From positions 1 through 64,000 of the forward strand of contig JBKCHH010000005.1 of NCBI GenBank assembly GCA_046302855.1: a DNA stretch of 64,000 nt, given 5' to 3'. The notes under the pieces were generated by a model. It had not been told where the DNA came from. It saw only the letters and a program-made list of their open reading frames with translations, and searched no databases. The stretch comes from JBKCHH01 sp046302855 (GTDB lineage Bacteria > Pseudomonadota > Alphaproteobacteria > Rickettsiales > UBA8987). Of this stretch, positions 38,031 to 46,500 are shown piece after piece (within the stretch, counting starts at the first letter, position 1; every line of letters begins with the position of its first letter). The translations under genes and the position numbers were made by a program.

Positions 38031-38974
38031 AAAGCTCTCTCTATTTCTTTATTACTTCTTTTGTAGCAGTAGGGAATGCCCAAATCTTGCAACTCACTAA
38101 TTTCAGTAATTAGGGGAATTTCGCCAAAAAATGCCACCCCTTCTTTTTTGCAGAAAACCTGCACATTGCCATTACCGAAGGGGAATAACTTCTTGCCCGC
38201 CACTTCAAAAAAGCTCATATTTTCTATTACACCAAGCACTGGAACCTCTAGCTTGCGGAGCATTTCTAAGGCTCTTTTTACATCTATTAACGCCACCTGC
38301 TGTGGGGTAGAAACCAAAACTACGCCACTAACATTATAAGTGCTAAACACGGTTAAATGAATATCGCCTGTGCCGGGGGGCAGGTCTAAAATTAAATAAT
38401 CACAATCATCCCAACTTGCCTGCACCATTAATTGCGAAACGGCTTTTGAAACCATTGGTCCACGCCAAATAAGGGCAGAACCCTCATCCACCAGCATTGC
38501 CATAGAAAGCACCTTTACCCCATACTTTATAAAGGGAATGATTTTATTATCCTTAATGTCTGGCTTTTTACTTAGCCCAAAAATTTTGGCTATGGAAGGC
38601 CCGTGAATATCTAAATCTGCCAAGCCAACCCTATAGCCCTGCTTTGCTAAAGCCACAGCTAGATTAGCTGCTACAGAAGATTTCCCCACCCCACCCTTGC
38701 CACTTGCAACCGCAATAATTTTCTTTACCCCCTCTATATTTTTTTTGTTAGAAGAAATTTCCAGTTTATTAGTAAAAACAACTGAATTGTTAGCAAAGTG
38801 ATATTTTTCTTTAACTAACTGCTCAATTCTTGCTTTTAGCTTGTCTAATAAATTTTTATTTTGAGAGTCTGTTTCAAGTATTATAATTAAACGATTGTTA
38901 TCAAAAGAAACTTGGCTTTTTAGCAAACTTAACTGCTCAATTTCTTTTTTTAATTCTTCCAACTTTGCTTGCAT
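38015..38974 (-). CDS. mrp: Iron-sulfur cluster carrier protein, Mrp/ApbC family
   Basis: 319-residue P-loop ATPase that carries and transfers 4Fe-4S clusters. The deviant Walker A VASGKGGVGKSSVAANLA is near residue 90, then LADLDIHGPSIAKIFGL and LPPGTGDIHLT. The N-terminal ~80 residues form the DUF59/MIP18-like accessory region, less conserved here; the usual CxxC near the C-terminal part is not obvious, so cluster binding may differ. Divergent from hflK. Confidence 0.9.
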   Translation of the reverse strand: MQAKLEELKKEIEQLSLLKSQVSFDNNRLIIILETDSQNKNLLDKLKARIEQLVKEKYHFANNSVVFTNKLEISSNKKNIEGVKKIIAVASGKGGVGKSSVAANLAVALAKQGYRVGLADLDIHGPSIAKIFGLSKKPDIKDNKIIPFIKYGVKVLSMAMLVDEGSALIWRGPMVSKAVSQLMVQASWDDCDYLILDLPPGTGDIHLTVFSTYNVSGVVLVSTPQQVALIDVKRALEMLRKLEVPVLGVIENMSFFEVAGKKLFPFGNGNVQVFCKKEGVAFFGEIPLITEISELQDLGIPYCYKRSNKEIERALLKIC

Positions 38975-39021
38975 AATTATAAATTTTATTTACATAACTA
39001 ATAATATCACTTTTAAAATAA

Positions 39022-40203
39022 ATGAAAAAGAAAAAGAAATTTGCTAACCAACTTATCCATTCATTCGCTACTGGGCCTTGGGGTAATTCAGGGGGTAGCT
39101 CTGGTGATAATAAGCCCAAACAACCAGCTAAAGCTATTCAAGAAAAGGGTAAAAACTTTTTTGAAGAGTTAAAAAAGAAAAAGGGCGAATTCGGCGGAAA
39201 ATTTTTAAAAGACGATGGCAATAAATCGCTTATAATCTTAGCTATTATAGTGGTTGCCTTTTTATGGCTAATAAGTGGGCTTCATGAAGTTGATGCTGGC
39301 GAGCAAGGTGTTGTGCTTCGTTTTGGGGCTTATGATAGGTTCGAATTGCCGGGGCTTCGTTACCACCTACCATACCCTATTGAAAAGGCAATTATCGTTC
39401 CCGTAGAAAAGGTGAACACAGAAAATATCGGCTACGGTCAATCTAAAAATGTGCGTAAGTTTTTCGCTAACAACCAAAATACAAAAGAAAATTCAGTTGA
39501 AAAGAAAAACATAGCGGTGCAGGAAGGCTCGATGCTAACCTTTAACCGCAATATTGTGGTAGTGCCTTTTGCGGTAAACTGGAAAATTAAAGATGCCTAT
39601 TCATTTTTATTCAACACCAAAGACCCAATAAATACCATTAGAAGCGTTGCAGAAAGCTCAATGCGGGAAATTATTGCTCAATCTAAATTCATCGATGTAA
39701 TTGCGCAAGGGAAAGAAAAAATTGCCGATGATGCCAAAAATCTAATGCAAAAAATTTTAGATGACTACAAAACTGGCATTCAAATAACGCAAGTAAACTT
39801 AACCGATGTTCAACCTCCGGAAGAGGTAAAGGAAGCAATGGATGATGTAAACGGCGCTATTCAAGATAGAAACAAGGCAATAGAGCAGGCAAAGGCTTAT
39901 AGGAATGATATTATCCCACGGGCAAGGGGGCAGGCACAACAGGTGATTGAAGATGCTAAGGCCTATTATGAAAAGGTAAAGGCTAATGCAGGTGGTGATT
40001 CTGAAAGGTTCCGCCAGATATATAATGAGTACAGAAAAAATCCAGAAGTAACTAAAAGAAGGCTATATATAGATGCTATGGAACAGATTTTTACTGGTTC
40101 AGAAAAATTAATCTTAGATAAAAAAGGTTCTGGTGGCGTAGTGCCCTTTCTACCGCTAAATAATTTTGATAACTTTAACAAAGCAACCACAGTACCCAAA
40201 TGA
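39022..40203 (+). CDS. hflK: FtsH protease regulator HflK
   Basis: 393 residues. A Gly-rich cytoplasmic N-terminus (GPWGNSGGSSGD) is followed by a membrane helix at about 70-90 and an SPFH/band-7 domain (EVDAGEQGVVLRFGAYDR, GLRYHLPYPIEK, VNLTDVQPPEEVKEAMDDV). It forms with HflC a large periplasmic cage around FtsH. The stop overlaps the hflC start by 4 nt. Confidence 0.95.
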   Translation: MKKKKKFANQLIHSFATGPWGNSGGSSGDNKPKQPAKAIQEKGKNFFEELKKKKGEFGGKFLKDDGNKSLIILAIIVVAFLWLISGLHEVDAGEQGVVLRFGAYDRFELPGLRYHLPYPIEKAIIVPVEKVNTENIGYGQSKNVRKFFANNQNTKENSVEKKNIAVQEGSMLTFNRNIVVVPFAVNWKIKDAYSFLFNTKDPINTIRSVAESSMREIIAQSKFIDVIAQGKEKIADDAKNLMQKILDDYKTGIQITQVNLTDVQPPEEVKEAMDDVNGAIQDRNKAIEQAKAYRNDIIPRARGQAQQVIEDAKAYYEKVKANAGGDSERFRQIYNEYRKNPEVTKRRLYIDAMEQIFTGSEKLILDKKGSGGVVPFLPLNNFDNFNKATTVPK

Positions 40204-41249
40204 TAAAGCCTAGAAACATAATAATATTTATAATATTGGCTGTAGTGCTATTTTTATTTTCAGGCTCACTATTAATTGTTCGCCAAACAGAGCAGGCTTT
40301 GATATTAAGTTTCGGTCAACCCCTTAGAATAATTAATGGTGTGGATGAAGATAAACCCGGCATCTACCTAAAAAAGCCATTCTTTTTAGAAACAGTAGTA
40401 AAGTTCGATAAAAGAATTATGCATTTTGATGCGGATGCAAAGCTGGTTTCAATATCTGGTTTGAGTGTTGGTGGCGATTTAGATTCTTCTAACAAGGCAA
40501 AAAAGAAGGTGGAAATAGAAAAACTGGATGAGAAAAAGGAAGAAAAGAAAGAAGCCAGCAACACTAATATTACCGAAGATGTTAACACTTCTCGTATTAT
40601 TGTAGATGCCTTCGCCAAGTATAGAATTAACAATCCTTTAGATTACTATCAAGCAGGCTTTACTGATAGCACCCTTAGAACTAGGCTGGATGCAATTTTA
40701 GAATCTAACCTAAGAAAGGTAATAGGCACAATTTCTTTAGATGATTTGCTTACTTCAAAAAGAAGAGAAGTAATGGAAGAAATAAGGAATAAAATCAACG
40801 CAGAGCTTAGCAAAAACAAGGATGATAAATCTAAAAACAGCACCTCTTTTGGTATAGAAATTGTTGATGTTCGCATAAAAAGGGCAGATTTAGTGCCAGA
40901 CAATTACTTTCGCGTAGTAAATAAAATGAAAGCAGAATTTGAAAAGGCTGCCAGAGAATTTAGAGCACAAGGGGCGGAAGAGGCTCAAAAAATTACCGCT
41001 GAAGCAGACAAAGAAAAAACTATTTTACTAGCAGAGGCTGATAAAAAATCAAAAATCCTAAAAGGGCAAGGCGAAGCTGAAGCTACAAAAACCTATTCTG
41101 CCGCCTATTCTCTAGATAGAAACTTCTACGAATTTTATCGTAGCCTTGAGGCCTATAAGAACTCATTAAAAAGCACTGATACTAAATTTATTTTGTCTCC
41201 AGATAGTGAATTTTTAAAATTCATGAATAAAAATCGCGATGGCGAATAA
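40200..41249 (+). CDS. hflC: FtsH protease regulator HflC
   Basis: 349 residues: N-terminal membrane anchor (about 7-25) and SPFH domain starting VRQTEQALILSFGQPLRI. A charged insertion of about 30 residues (KKKVEIEKLDEKKEEKKE, near 100-125) is not typical. It ends with the YRSLEAYKNSL and ILSPDSEFLKF segments of HflC. Coupled to hflK and 3 bp before the DegP-like gene. Confidence 0.94.
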   Translation: MIKPRNIIIFIILAVVLFLFSGSLLIVRQTEQALILSFGQPLRIINGVDEDKPGIYLKKPFFLETVVKFDKRIMHFDADAKLVSISGLSVGGDLDSSNKAKKKVEIEKLDEKKEEKKEASNTNITEDVNTSRIIVDAFAKYRINNPLDYYQAGFTDSTLRTRLDAILESNLRKVIGTISLDDLLTSKRREVMEEIRNKINAELSKNKDDKSKNSTSFGIEIVDVRIKRADLVPDNYFRVVNKMKAEFEKAAREFRAQGAEEAQKITAEADKEKTILLAEADKKSKILKGQGEAEATKTYSAAYSLDRNFYEFYRSLEAYKNSLKSTDTKFILSPDSEFLKFMNKNRDGE

Positions 41250-41252
41250 GAA

Positions 41253-42698
41253 ATGACGAATAGAAAACAAAAACTCTTTAACTTTCTTCTTACCCTTGCC
41301 CTATTTTTTTATTCATCACCCCTATTTGCCAAAGATTCAATTAACGATGTTCTATTTAAAATAGAGCCAACAATAGTTACCCTATACGCTTATGGCGATA
41401 ATAACTTTAGCATAAAGCGGGAAGATTTAATTCAAAAATCTTTCGGCAAAATTCAAGTGGATCACTTTTTAAATGGCTATACCGACCAATTAACTGATCC
41501 TGCTGATAAGTTTGATGAAGAAAAATTATCTAAAATAAAAAATTATCTAGGCACAGGCTTTATTATAGACGCAAGTGGCTATATTCTAACCAACTATTCC
41601 ATTATAAAAACTGATAGTAAAATTAAGGCAATAATTGAAGGCAAGGAATATGATGTAGATACTGTTGGGGAGGATAGAAAAACCAATTTATCTCTACTAA
41701 AAGTAAAGGAGCTTTCTAACTTTCCAAGTATTGGTATTGCAGATTCAGATGCGGTAAAGGTTACCGATGAGGTTTTTATAGTAGCCAACCCCTTTAATAT
41801 TGGCACCTCTGCCAGTAGCAACCAAATTAGCTTCCGCCCCAAAGTAATGTCTGTGGGGAATTGGGAAGATTTTTTCCAGCTTTCATCTTACACCTCTATC
41901 TACTGCGGTGGTGCACCTTTAATTAACAATGCGGGTGAAGTAGTTGGCATTTGCGATCCAAGACTTGAGAATAAAAATAACATTGGCTTTGCCATTCCCT
42001 CATCCGTAATAAAAATCTTCTTAGAGCATGTAAAAAAAGATAGGCGGATGAAAAGAATAAATGTGGGCTTTAAAGCAAAAGATATAGATGATTACGATAT
42101 TTCTAAATACGGGCTATATTCAACGCAGGGGCTAATTATAGATTCAGTAAAGCCTGCAACCCCAGCTAGTGATTTGGGTTTAAAGCAAGGTGATATCATA
42201 ACCCGCTTTAATGGCTTAACTGTAAAAAATAAATATAGTTTTGAGCAGATTTTGTCATCCATTCCCGTTGGCTCTAGGGTGGATGTTGATTTCATAAGAA
42301 ACAGCAGGGTTAGAACCCTTGTAATGTCTATTCAGGAATTGGAGCAAAAGGCAAATGTTTTGGCTGAAATTAATAAATCTAAAAAAAGAGAGAAACCAAA
42401 AACAAAAACCATTCTTGGGCTTGTGTTAGAGCCAATTACCGAAGAGTTAATAAAGGAATATTCTCTTGTGCAAAGCTCTAAAGGCTTGGTGGTAACGGCC
42501 GTAACTGCTGGCTCTCCTGCTGAAACTAAGGGTATTAAATCAGGCGATTTAATTATAAAGGCAGATAGCACTGAACTAGAAAAAACAGAGGATTTATCTA
42601 CCACCCTAGCTGAAGCAATAAAGGGTGGTAAAAGCTCTGTTCTTCTACTAGTTATCCGCAAGGAAAGCAGCTTTTTTGTAGTGATAGATGTGAAGTAA
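41253..42698 (+). CDS. DegP/HtrA-family protein lacking the catalytic triad (pseudoprotease)
   Basis: 481 residues: signal peptide (to about residue 25), a trypsin-like domain (about 95-265) and two PDZ domains (about 285-365 and 410-480). The fold motifs are clear (GTGFIIDASGYILTN, IGFAIPSSVI), but all three catalytic residues are replaced. S116 stands where the His of TNNHV should be, N145 replaces the Asp of TDLALLK, and CGGAPL puts G219 where GNSGGPL has the nucleophile. It is therefore expected to act as a periplasmic chaperone or scaffold, perhaps with HflKC-FtsH, since the hflK-hflC-degP order is conserved in alphaproteobacteria. Confidence 0.88.
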   Translation: MTNRKQKLFNFLLTLALFFYSSPLFAKDSINDVLFKIEPTIVTLYAYGDNNFSIKREDLIQKSFGKIQVDHFLNGYTDQLTDPADKFDEEKLSKIKNYLGTGFIIDASGYILTNYSIIKTDSKIKAIIEGKEYDVDTVGEDRKTNLSLLKVKELSNFPSIGIADSDAVKVTDEVFIVANPFNIGTSASSNQISFRPKVMSVGNWEDFFQLSSYTSIYCGGAPLINNAGEVVGICDPRLENKNNIGFAIPSSVIKIFLEHVKKDRRMKRINVGFKAKDIDDYDISKYGLYSTQGLIIDSVKPATPASDLGLKQGDIITRFNGLTVKNKYSFEQILSSIPVGSRVDVDFIRNSRVRTLVMSIQELEQKANVLAEINKSKKREKPKTKTILGLVLEPITEELIKEYSLVQSSKGLVVTAVTAGSPAETKGIKSGDLIIKADSTELEKTEDLSTTLAEAIKGGKSSVLLLVIRKESSFFVVIDVK

Positions 42699-42718
42699 GA
42701 ACCCCTAACCATTGTAAA

Positions 42719-42842
42719 GTCGCCATTGCGAGGAGCTTTCTCAAAAAAGCGACGCGGCAATCCAGTAAATAAAATTCAAAAAATATACCAAAAATATTGT
42801 ATTTATAAACTGGATTGCTTGCGTGCCGCCTCGCAATGACGC
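42719..42842. repeat. Family B repeat, second copy
   Basis: CGCCATTGCGAGGAGC ... GCGACGCGGCAATCCAG, an AT-rich core (AAAATTCAAAAAATATACC), AAACTGGATTGC and CCTCGCAATGACG. Same plan as the 21.2 kb element. Sits between convergent degP-like and miaA. Confidence 0.85.
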
Positions 42843-42868
42843 GGTTTTGCCCAAAAATAAATCTTCGC

Positions 42869-43729
42869 TTACAAATCCACCCTCTCAAAAAAACTAAGTT
42901 GCGTTCTGTAAAAGGTGAATTGGCGTTTGGCGTAGTTTCTGGTATTTTGCTTGGCTTTGGTAATAGCATCTAGAAGTGAAATTTCTCCATTTAGATATTT
43001 TTTAATTTCTGGCACACCGTGCGCGCGCATTATGGGGTAAGAATCATCTAGGTTTAATTCTAGCAAGCCCTTCACTTCCTCTATCACCCCCCCTTTAATC
43101 ATAGAATCAAACCGATTATTAATATTTTCGTAAACCACCTGCCTATCAACATTTAAAAATAGTGGAGTAAAGTCTTGCAAAGGAAAACAAGGATTATCTT
43201 CAAGTTGCTGAAATTTACTAATAGAAAAACCAGTTTCAATCACCACTTCTAACGCCCTTTTTATGCGTTGCGTATCGCCTGCCTTTAGTTTATTTGCCAT
43301 TAAAGGGTCTAGTTTTTGCAATTCCTCTAATTGATTGATATCCTTCACCAACTCTTTAGTTTTATTAGAAATTTTTGGAATATTACTAATGCCAAAAATA
43401 AGTGATTTTATATACATGCCAGTTCCCCCCACCAAAATTGGCGTTTTGCCAGAATTTAAGGCGTGATTAATTTCTTGCAGAGCCTTATTTCGCCAACTAG
43501 CAACTGTGCCTATTTCACTGGCATTAAGGTAAGAAAATAGCTTATGAGGATACATCTCTAGCTCTTCACTACTTGGTTGATTGGTAAGAATTGGCAGATT
43601 CTTATAAGATTGCATGGCATCGGCATTAATTATTACCGCCTGCTTAAAGTTTTTTGCCAATTGGTAAGAGAATTTTGTTTTTCCGCTTGCAGTAGGCCCA
43701 AAAATGATAATAATTCGCGAAAATTTCAT
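42869..43729 (-). CDS. miaA: tRNA dimethylallyltransferase
   Basis: Adds the isopentenyl group to A37 of UNN-decoding tRNAs. 286 residues; the P-loop is IIFGPTASGKTKFSYQLA, with VGGTGMYIKSL and GDTQRIKRALEV. The C-terminal NTRNYAKRQFTFYR is the family signature. Slightly shorter than the usual 300. Divergent from serB by 18 bp. Confidence 0.95.
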   Translation of the reverse strand: MKFSRIIIIFGPTASGKTKFSYQLAKNFKQAVIINADAMQSYKNLPILTNQPSSEELEMYPHKLFSYLNASEIGTVASWRNKALQEINHALNSGKTPILVGGTGMYIKSLIFGISNIPKISNKTKELVKDINQLEELQKLDPLMANKLKAGDTQRIKRALEVVIETGFSISKFQQLEDNPCFPLQDFTPLFLNVDRQVVYENINNRFDSMIKGGVIEEVKGLLELNLDDSYPIMRAHGVPEIKKYLNGEISLLDAITKAKQNTRNYAKRQFTFYRTQLSFFERVDL

Positions 43730-43747
43730 AAAGAATAAGGTATATCA

Positions 43748-44659
43748 ATGCAGGTATTAACAGCAGTATCTAACCCACATCTTACTAAACTAGATGGCAC
43801 ACAAATCAACCATATTACTGATATTATTAAGAAAAATGATGGAAAAATACTAGATATCGATGCCTTAAAACAGCTAGAAGCCTTTGAGATAAGTTTTTCT
43901 ACCCTCAACCCCGCCTCAGTAGATAAGATTTTTATAGAGATGGAGAAATTTAAGCAACTAAACCTAATAGACTTTGCCATTCAAGAAAAAACTGATGATA
44001 GGAAAAAAAAGCTCCTTCTTGCCGATATGGATTCTACCATAATAGAGCAGGAATGTTTGGATGAAATGGCACTGCTAGCTGGCATAAAAGATAAAATCCA
44101 GCTAATTACCGAAAAGGCAATGCGGGGCGAAATTAACTTTGAAAATGCTTTAATTGAGAGAATAAACTATCTAACTGATGTTCCTGTAAAAATAATGGAG
44201 CAGGTCTATGAGAAAATAAAAATAAGGGCAGGTGCCAAAAGTTTGGTAAATACTATGAAGGTAAATGGCGCTAGAACAATTTTAATTTCTGGCGGCTTTA
44301 CCTTTTTTACCGAAAAAATTGCTAATGCCGTTGGTTTTGATATTCAAAAGGCAAATGTGCTAGAGGAATCAAACGGCATGTTTACCGGCAAGGTAAGAAT
44401 GCCAATTTTAGGGCCAAATGCAAAGCTGGAATGTTTAAAAATAAACGCCAAAGAGCTTGGAATTTCTATCAAGCAAGCAATAGCCGTGGGTGATGGGGCA
44501 AATGACTTGGGCATAATTCAAAATGCTGGTATTGGGGTTGCATTTAAAGCCAAGCCTATAATCCGCAACGCCACTAAATTTAGAATTGATTATTGTGATT
44601 TAACTGCTTTACTATACTTTCAAGGTTATAATAGCTACGAGATTCACTATATAAATTAA
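43748..44659 (+). CDS. serB: Phosphoserine phosphatase
   Basis: HAD-superfamily hydrolase, last step of serine synthesis; 303 residues. The nucleophile motif LLADMDSTIIEQECLDEMA is at about 95, motif II ILISGGFTFF, motif III with AVGDGANDLGIIQNAGIGVA. The N-terminal ~90 residues are the less conserved ACT-like region. A TTAA-N7-TTAA element covers the stop codon. Confidence 0.94.
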   Translation: MQVLTAVSNPHLTKLDGTQINHITDIIKKNDGKILDIDALKQLEAFEISFSTLNPASVDKIFIEMEKFKQLNLIDFAIQEKTDDRKKKLLLADMDSTIIEQECLDEMALLAGIKDKIQLITEKAMRGEINFENALIERINYLTDVPVKIMEQVYEKIKIRAGAKSLVNTMKVNGARTILISGGFTFFTEKIANAVGFDIQKANVLEESNGMFTGKVRMPILGPNAKLECLKINAKELGISIKQAIAVGDGANDLGIIQNAGIGVAFKAKPIIRNATKFRIDYCDLTALLYFQGYNSYEIHYIN

Positions 44660-44670
44660 CTATTTATTAA
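44656..44670. promoter_or_regulatory. TTAA-N7-TTAA element upstream of csrA
   Basis: TTAACTATTTATTAAT, the same core as the element at 62.0 kb, about 50 bp before csrA. It may be a CtrA site, but AT-richness makes chance matches common. Confidence 0.25.
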
Positions 44671-44719
44671 TCTCTATTGTTATATATACAGAAATTAACT
44701 AAATGCTTCAGGTAGTGCC

Positions 44720-44995
44720 ATGCTATATCTTTCTAGAAAAATAGGGGAAACGATTATAATAAATGATAATATTGAAGTTACCGTTATTGATGTAAGCGGT
44801 AAAACCGTAAAGCTGGGCTTTGTTTACCCAAATACTGCCAGCGTTTTACGCAAAGAAATTCACGAAAGAATAAAGGCAGAAAATGAATCTGCCAAACTTT
44901 CTAACAATAGTGATGAAAATATTCAAGAAATTCAAAAGGCGTTCAAAACCCTAACCCTACGCCGTAAACAACAGCAAGAAGAAGAAAATAAGTAG
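44720..44995 (+). CDS. csrA: Carbon storage regulator CsrA
   Basis: RNA-binding post-transcriptional regulator; 91 residues. MLYLSRKIGETIIINDNIEV is the conserved N-terminus and VLRKEIHERIKAEN contains the binding helix region. The C-terminal ~30 residues (ending LRRKQQQEEENK) exceed the ~61-residue E. coli protein. In alphaproteobacteria CsrA commonly controls flagellin and motility genes, consistent with the flg operon at 57-60 kb. Confidence 0.95.
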   Translation: MLYLSRKIGETIIINDNIEVTVIDVSGKTVKLGFVYPNTASVLRKEIHERIKAENESAKLSNNSDENIQEIQKAFKTLTLRRKQQQEEENK

Positions 44996-45020
44996 GCTGA
45001 AAGATTTTTAAAAGTGAGGT

Positions 45021-45047
45021 TAAAAGACCCCCAGCGGTTGCTGGGGG
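45021..45047 (-). terminator. Terminator of the orphan gene at 45.1-45.3 kb
   Basis: Minus strand CCCCCAGC, loop AACC, GCTGGGGG then TCTTTTA. About 40 bp after the orphan gene stop. It faces csrA convergently and could also limit read-through from it. Confidence 0.8.
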
Positions 45048-45085
45048 GGGTAGTGGGGGTGAGCTAGGCTTTCTTGCCTAACTCA

Positions 45086-45277
45086 TCAAGATGTGATAGA
45101 GAACGGCAGGGGGAAGCGAAGCGTTATGGCCGTCCCTTGTTTTAGGACGGTATACGACCCCCGTTCTGTTCTCATACACCCGGGAGAAGCACTGGCTTCT
45201 GTCAAATCCTCAATCAATTGACTGAGGATTCTTGCGTCGCAGGTGAAGTGCGCTTGTAGGACTTGTAGGCGACCCAT
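45086..45277 (-). CDS. Orphan small protein, unknown function
   Basis: 63 residues starting MGRLQVLQAHFTCDARILSQ, with CGGAG 7 nt before the ATG. No membrane segment; ends RFPLPFSITS. The reading frame extends further upstream without a stop, but only this start has a Shine-Dalgarno sequence. GC content is higher than in neighbouring intergenic DNA, and the mRNA could fold strongly (GAGGATT...CAATTGATTGAGG), so a structured RNA is an alternative. It shares its upstream region with the orphan gene at 15.6 kb. Confidence 0.45.
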   Translation of the reverse strand: MGRLQVLQAHFTCDARILSQLIEDLTEASASPGCMRTERGSYTVLKQGTAITLRFPLPFSITS

Positions 45278-45299
45278 TGTGGGACTCCGTAAAAAGGTG

Positions 45300-45386
45300 G
45301 ACAATAGCATTTTAGTAGAGAGAGAGTTGTCAATACAAAATACTGATATTTTAAAAGAAAGTTTTAGGTTTTTAACCAAATTTTAA
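45300..45386 (-). promoter_or_regulatory. Shared upstream region with (AG)5 tract and TTAA-N7-TTAA
   Basis: Counterpart of 15875-15971: CAATAGCA, (AG)5, TGTCAA (TTGACA on the minus strand), CAATACAAAATACTGAT and TTAACCAAATTTTAA at 45372-45386. The similarity to the other copy is too long for chance. It probably contains the promoter. Confidence 0.5.
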
Positions 45387-45504
45387 TATATGATTCAAGT
45401 GGTAACAAAGGGGCTTGGCATATTTTTATTGCTAATAATTACATCTTCTAATATAGAACCCATACTTTTAAACTTAAGTTTATTTCTATAGTTTACCTAT
45501 TCTA

Positions 45505-45578
45505 CGGGGTAGAGCAGTCTGGCCTTATAAGTTTTTTCCTTTAAAAAACTTATATAAATTAAATTTGCTACCAGACTT
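45505..45578. repeat. Partial tRNA-fMet copy with nested inverted repeats
   Basis: 45505-45522 is an exact 18-base copy (CGGGGTAGAGCAGTCTGG) of the 5' part of the tRNA-fMet at 45606-45623. It is followed by a palindrome (TATAAGTTTTTT...AAAAAACTTATA) and then GCTACCAGACT, the reverse complement of tRNA bases 45617-45627. AGTCTGG/CCAGACT bracket the palindrome, so the segment can form one long stem. Confidence 0.75.
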
Positions 45579-45603
45579 TTATCTCCCTCGTGTTATTACC
45601 CGT

Positions 45604-45680
<77 letters not shown>

Positions 45681-45757
45681 ATCTAAAAGTATAATTAAAA
45701 AAATGCGGCGCGTTTTAAGAATTTTTTAAGTTTGATTTTCTACCAACCCTTAAATCT

Positions 45758-46483
45758 TCAACCCATAAACTTGCCACCGTTTATGTGCAAGGTTGTGCCA
45801 GTTATATAGGAAGATTCTTCTGATGCTAAAAATAAGGCACATCTGGCAATTTCATCGGCCTGCCCTAGCCTTTTTACCGGAACAGAATCAACAATATGTT
45901 GTAAGATGGTTGCATCTATTTTTGCTACCATATCTGTTTCTACATAGCCCGGTGCTATTGCATTTACAGTAATTCCCTTAGTAGCATTTTCTAAAGCCAA
46001 TGCTTTTGTGAAGCCAAGAATTCCAGCCTTTGAAGCACAATAGTTAGTTTGCCCTATCTGCCCAGTTGAGGCGTTGATTGATGCCATGTTAATTATTCTG
46101 CCAAAGCCCTTCTCCCTCATAGATTTTATTACTAGGCTTGATAAATTAAATACTGAACCTAGGTTGGTATTTATTACCGCATCCCAATTTTCTCTTGTTT
46201 GTTTGTGAAGAAAGCCATCCCTAGTAATGCCAGCGTTATTCACTAATATTTCGATAGAGCCATGCTCTTCTTCAATTTCTTTCACCGCCTTTTCACATTG
46301 AGAAAATGAAGAAACATCCCACTTTTTTACTATAATCCCAGTTTCTGCATTAAACTTATTTGCAGATTCATCATGGCTTGCATAGTTGGCTATTACCTTG
46401 TATCCACTTTCTTTAAACAGTTTGGATACTGCCTCGCCTATTCCTCTTGTGCCGCCTGTTACTAAAACTAATTTTTTGCTCAT
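45758..46483 (-). CDS. phaB: Acetoacetyl-CoA reductase
   Basis: NADPH-dependent short-chain dehydrogenase making (R)-3-hydroxybutyryl-CoA for polyhydroxybutyrate. 241 residues; VTGGTRGIGEAVSKLFKESG nucleotide-binding motif, NNAGITRD, active-site S-x(n)-YxxxK (NYCASKAG), and the PhaB-type C-terminus TGTTLHINGGKFMG. FabG is the main alternative; NYASHD and the C-terminus favour PhaB. It agrees with the phasin at 23.9 kb. No phaC is in the window. Confidence 0.85.
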   Translation of the reverse strand: MSKKLVLVTGGTRGIGEAVSKLFKESGYKVIANYASHDESANKFNAETGIIVKKWDVSSFSQCEKAVKEIEEEHGSIEILVNNAGITRDGFLHKQTRENWDAVINTNLGSVFNLSSLVIKSMREKGFGRIINMASINASTGQIGQTNYCASKAGILGFTKALALENATKGITVNAIAPGYVETDMVAKIDATILQHIVDSVPVKRLGQADEIARCALFLASEESSYITGTTLHINGGKFMG

Positions 46484-46500
46484 ATTGCTACCATAGGTTG

